Shown here: piece after piece, positions 61,258 through 64,000 of the stretch
How the letters are laid out: every line of letters starts with the position of its first letter
How positions within the stretch are numbered: the first letter of the stretch is position 1
NCBI GenBank assembly: GCA_017893485.1
Contig: CM030363.1
Coordinates: 170,983,456-171,047,455, forward strand
Length of the DNA: 64,000 nucleotides
Direction of reading: 5' to 3'
From: Hemerocallis citrina
Taxonomy: Eukaryota; Streptophyta; Magnoliopsida; Asparagales; Asphodelaceae
Notes under the pieces: generated by a model
Database searches by the model: none
Told to the model about the DNA's origin: nothing
Seen by the model: only the letters and a program-made list of their open reading frames with translations
Program-made: the position numbers and the translations under genes

Positions 61258-61757
61258 GCCATCTCTTGATCCCTGGGGGCGGATTGTTGTGGATTACGTT
61301 AACCTCTCGTATGAAGGCCTTGCGGGAGGTGTTCGATCCTCCCCCTATGGGTCCACCGTGGACACAGTGAAGGATGGCCGGCTCCCTGACTTCTTTTGGC
61401 TCGGATTCTGTCTCTGGGCGCTTGGTGGCCATTCGAGGAGGGGGCGAAGCCCTCTGGTTGCCCGAGTTGGTTCGAGTGAACTCCCTTAGGTACCCCATCT
61501 GAATGAGGTTCTCGATCTCGTCTTTGAGAGCCCGACAAGTATCAATCTCGTGCCTGTGGTCCCGATGGAACCAACAGTAGAACGGTCTCTCTCTTGTTGT
61601 TGTTCGCTCGGGGAGGATGGCGGACCATCCCCTTTTCCTCGATCTTCAGAAGGATAGCTGACCCACTTTGAGTTAGTGGGGTGAACCTCTCGAAGAGGGG
61701 GACAGGAGGTGGTCGTTTCTGACCGAATGCATCTTTCGGAGCCTTCTTCGGAGGCTC
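61258..61757 (-). pseudogene. gypsy gag C-terminal part
   Basis: From right to left: PLFERFTPLTQS, HRHEIDTCRALKDEIENLIQ, MGYLREFTRTNSGNQ, HGGPIGGGSNTSRKAFIREV. This is the conserved end of Tat gag, with the Cys/His region and the GG-rich SNTxRK block. Several frames are needed to read it, so it carries frameshifts. The upstream end is cut by solo LTR F. Confidence 0.85.
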
Positions 61758-63207
61758 TGTTGGTGTATGCCCTAGAGGCCAATTGTGTATTGACATTACT
61801 AGTTTACATTGTATCATGATATTTATTTCATATATGAGTTATTTTATTTATTATGTTATTCATTGCGATTAAATGAATATAATAAAGTCCTTAGAATAAT
61901 AGGTTCAATACCATGGGATCTCAAGTGCATGACTTGATTGTGAGATCCTATTGGTTGTAATCAGAATACTATTCTTAAATGTCCCAAGTCAAGTATTATT
62001 GTGAATTAGGACAACAATAATATATAAAGACTAGTATGTGCGTAGACTGATGACCATATCTCACAGGTCATGGATATGAGATATCAAGTTTTCACATGGG
62101 TACATATTAGAGTAATAATGTACTCGACTGACCCACCATGAGAACGTTGCATGGATTGTTACGTGAGTGTCATAAGCGGTTCTCACAATGACCATGGTGT
62201 ATATAGTCCTTCGAATGGAAGTCACTACGGTTTCCTACATGAGAAGTTATATGTTTTAATGTCGTCAAACGTTTCCTGTAATAAGGTGGTGTGAGTGACT
62301 TAGATAGGATTTGTCCCTCTTACATAACATAAGCGATATCTATGAGACCCTTGTTTGAGTGAGACTTAAAAATGTATGGTCGTTCTCAAATGAGTCAATA
62401 TGAGACATTGAGCTCATTTGTTTGAGTAAGTCTACTCGGGTATCAAGAAACCAAAGATTGAACTATACAATGGTGACATGCTCTATGCCTTGTGGTCAAT
62501 TAAGATATCTGGCCAAAAGAACTAGACTACATGGTAATATTGGTCACGAATAGGTTATGTCTAATCATTGACATTCCTGTTACTTGAGCAGCAGTGATGT
62601 ATTGCTAGACATCGCTCACTGTTTGTAATACTAGAATATGATTTTAGTATTACTATCAACGTAATGAGAATCTACAGGGTCACACAATTAGAATGGATCG
62701 AACGAATTTAAATTCATAAGATGAATTTAATTGGGATCCAAGTAAGACTTGGACTCTTGACATTGGCTGGATATTTAATTAAATTAAATTGGCTGACTAA
62801 AGTTCAAAGGCCCATACACGAATCTGAACCAGGTCAGATTGTGAGTCTTAATCTCTTAGGGTTGATTTTCTACAACTATATATATGATACGTATCTGTGG
62901 AAAAGTGTTACATGAAGAAAACCCTAACCGTCACAGAAATTGTGAGAGAGAGAGATCGTGAGGAACACCCCATTCCCACAGCTAGCACTGCGGCATGAGG
63001 GAAAGCTTGATTTGATTCGTTCGTGTGGATACTGTACGGGAACAGCAATATTGCAATGCTGTGATCGACATTCATTGGAGACAGCAGATCCATCTTCAAG
63101 GTATAACTCCTAAACACGATTTATGTTTTTTGCATGGATCCATTTCGATATTTCTTTGTAATTTTTCTGCTGTGTATTTAATCTGAGACTACCATCGAAA
63201 CCTAACA
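61758..63207 (+). mobile_element. solo LTR F, family 1 (copia-like), intact ends
   Basis: 1450 bp, starts TGTTGGTGTATGCCC and ends GAAACCTAACA, with a perfect 5-bp target duplication GGCTC (61753-61757, 63208-63212). It interrupts gag. This copy defines the ends used to place A and E. LTRs starting this way are widespread among plant Ty1/copia elements. Confidence 0.95.
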
Positions 63208-64000
63208 GGCTCAGAGTCATCGACCTTCCTCTTCCCCTTAGTTGGGGCATCTTTGGAGCCTTCAGGGTGCAAAGCCTCATCAACTTGGATGTATTTTTCG
63301 ACTCTGTTGAGGAGGTCGGGAAAGTCAAGGGGCGGCCTCTTTGCTAAGGAGGCCTTGAGCTGGCCGTGGTGAACATTGTACCGAAATCCCGACCTAGCCT
63401 CGACAGTGAACCTTCGTATGAAATCCCGAAGGGACTCTCCTTCCTACTGCTTGAGGTCCAGGAGGGATGCGCTCGTCTTCTCAACCTTGCAACTAGTCAT
63501 GAAGTGAGCGAGGAAGCTTACCTCGAGCTGTTCGAATGAGAAAATCGGGCTGGGGGCGAGCTTGGAGAACCATTCCCATGCCGAGCCATGCAGTGTGGCT
63601 GGGAAGGCACGACAGGGGAGAGGATTCGAGGCACTGTGAATTATCATGAGGGTTTTGAACTCTTCTATGTGATTATCATGATCACTCTCTCCGTTGTACA
63701 TATCGAACTGAGGTGGCCTGAAATTCCTCTGAATCTCAGCATCAAAGATTGTAGAAGAGAACGGGGGTCGGCTAGGCTGATACCCCAAGTTGGGTTGTGA
63801 TCCGCCCTCGCTGATTCAAGCAAGGTGATTCTCCATTTCTTGTAGGCATTGAAGAACGGCCTCGTCTCGTCTCGACGGCTGAGTCGAGCCGTGAGACTTA
63901 CTGCCCTGTGCTTCTTCCCGGTGAGGGTTGTTGCACTGATGCTCGATCCTAGGGCTACCGCGAAGGGCATGGAGGACCTCATCTCGAAAATCCTGGAATT
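63208..64000 (-). pseudogene. gypsy gag N-terminal part (runs off window)
   Basis: Contains the Retrotrans_gag domain: FRPPQFDMYNGESDHDNHIE, FKTLMIIHSASNPLPCRAFP, LHGSAWEWFSKLAPSPIFSF and LEVSFLAHFMTSC. After a stop following LLDLKQ the frame continues with SLRDFIRRFTVEAR, KYIQVDEALHPEGSK and a Lys/Arg-rich segment up to solo LTR F. The N-terminus of gag lies mostly beyond 64000. Confidence 0.88.

Larger units (their letters stand above)
6738..64000 (-). mobile_element. Tat-lineage Ty3/gypsy retrotransposon, multiply interrupted
   Basis: When the inserted elements are removed, the minus-strand order is gag, protease, RT, RNase H, integrase (zinc finger, core, C-terminus), tandem arrays with an ORF on the opposite strand, then an LTR. 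This is a Ty3/gypsy order. The antisense ORF and the arrays between integrase and 3' LTR are known from the Tat group (Grande, Cinful/Ogre relatives). The left end is set at 6738 (TGTGATGCTGCGG), where LTR-like sequence starts. The right end and the 5' LTR lie outside the window. All coding parts carry stops. Its own sequence in the window is roughly 13-14 kb after subtracting insertions. Confidence 0.75.

Noticed and set aside
61187..61498. Plus-strand ORFs across gag (61256-61489 and others)
   Set aside because: They are antisense shadows of the gag C-terminal frames on the minus strand.

Overview
The window looks like nuclear DNA from a repeat-rich flowering plant. I saw no intact cellular gene with a convincing full-length reading frame. 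The elements are plant types: a plant mobile domain (PMD) gene, a MULE-type mudrA fragment, Helitrons, a hAT element, an L1-type LINE, a CACTA element, copia-like and gypsy-like LTRs, and a Tat-type Ty3/gypsy retrotransposon with an antisense extra ORF. The captured host-gene pieces (DEAD-box helicase, katanin p80) keep introns and resemble land-plant proteins. The species cannot be told from the sequence.

Bases 1-6737 are an older layer. They hold a truncated mudrA-like ORF (+), a PMD pseudogene (-) broken by in-frame TAG codons, a 164-bp Helitron upstream of it, a cluster of palindromes, a decayed RNase H-like (RVT_3) pseudogene (+), and about 1.5 kb with no recognisable content.

From about 6738 to the right edge I read one very large, dead Tat-lineage Ty3/gypsy element lying on the minus strand. 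Its 3' LTR is at the left. Next come 56-bp tandem arrays, an antisense accessory ORF (34754-36959, +), more arrays, the integrase C-terminal half (39180-40040), the RT/RNase H/integrase zinc-finger part (46870-48721), protease and RT N-terminus (58777-59757), gag C-terminus (61258-61757) and gag N-terminus (63208-64000 and beyond). It has been split by later insertions: a hAT in the LTR (7099-10695) and LTR insertions A (11739-23307), B (23601-34252), C (40041-46869), D (48722-58776), E (about 59757-61246) and F (61758-63207). Most of these contain further insertions. Every LTR insertion is a solo LTR. Most have 5-bp target duplications, exact or with one or two changes.

Three LTR families account for the solo LTRs. 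Family 1 (about 1.45 kb, TGTTGGTGTATG...CCTAACA) gives A, E and F. Family 2 (about 3-4 kb, TGTAACCCC...GGGGCGTGACA) gives A1, A2, A2n, B, C and C1. Family 3 (about 3 kb, TGTAATACCCC...GGGGCGCTACA) gives B1 and D. D contains a 5.7-kb CACTA element (49620-55284) carrying exon-intron fragments of two unrelated host genes in opposite orientations. B contains a Helitron and a 5'-truncated LINE.

The parts worth a second look are the two-gene Pack-CACTA, the palindromes on both sides of the PMD gene, a conserved hairpin plus GC-type splice donor in family-2 LTRs, a length-variable minisatellite slot in the same LTRs, paired promoter-like blocks next to the antisense ORF, and the uniform C-to-T style decay (TAG stops, Asp-to-Asn changes in RT and integrase).
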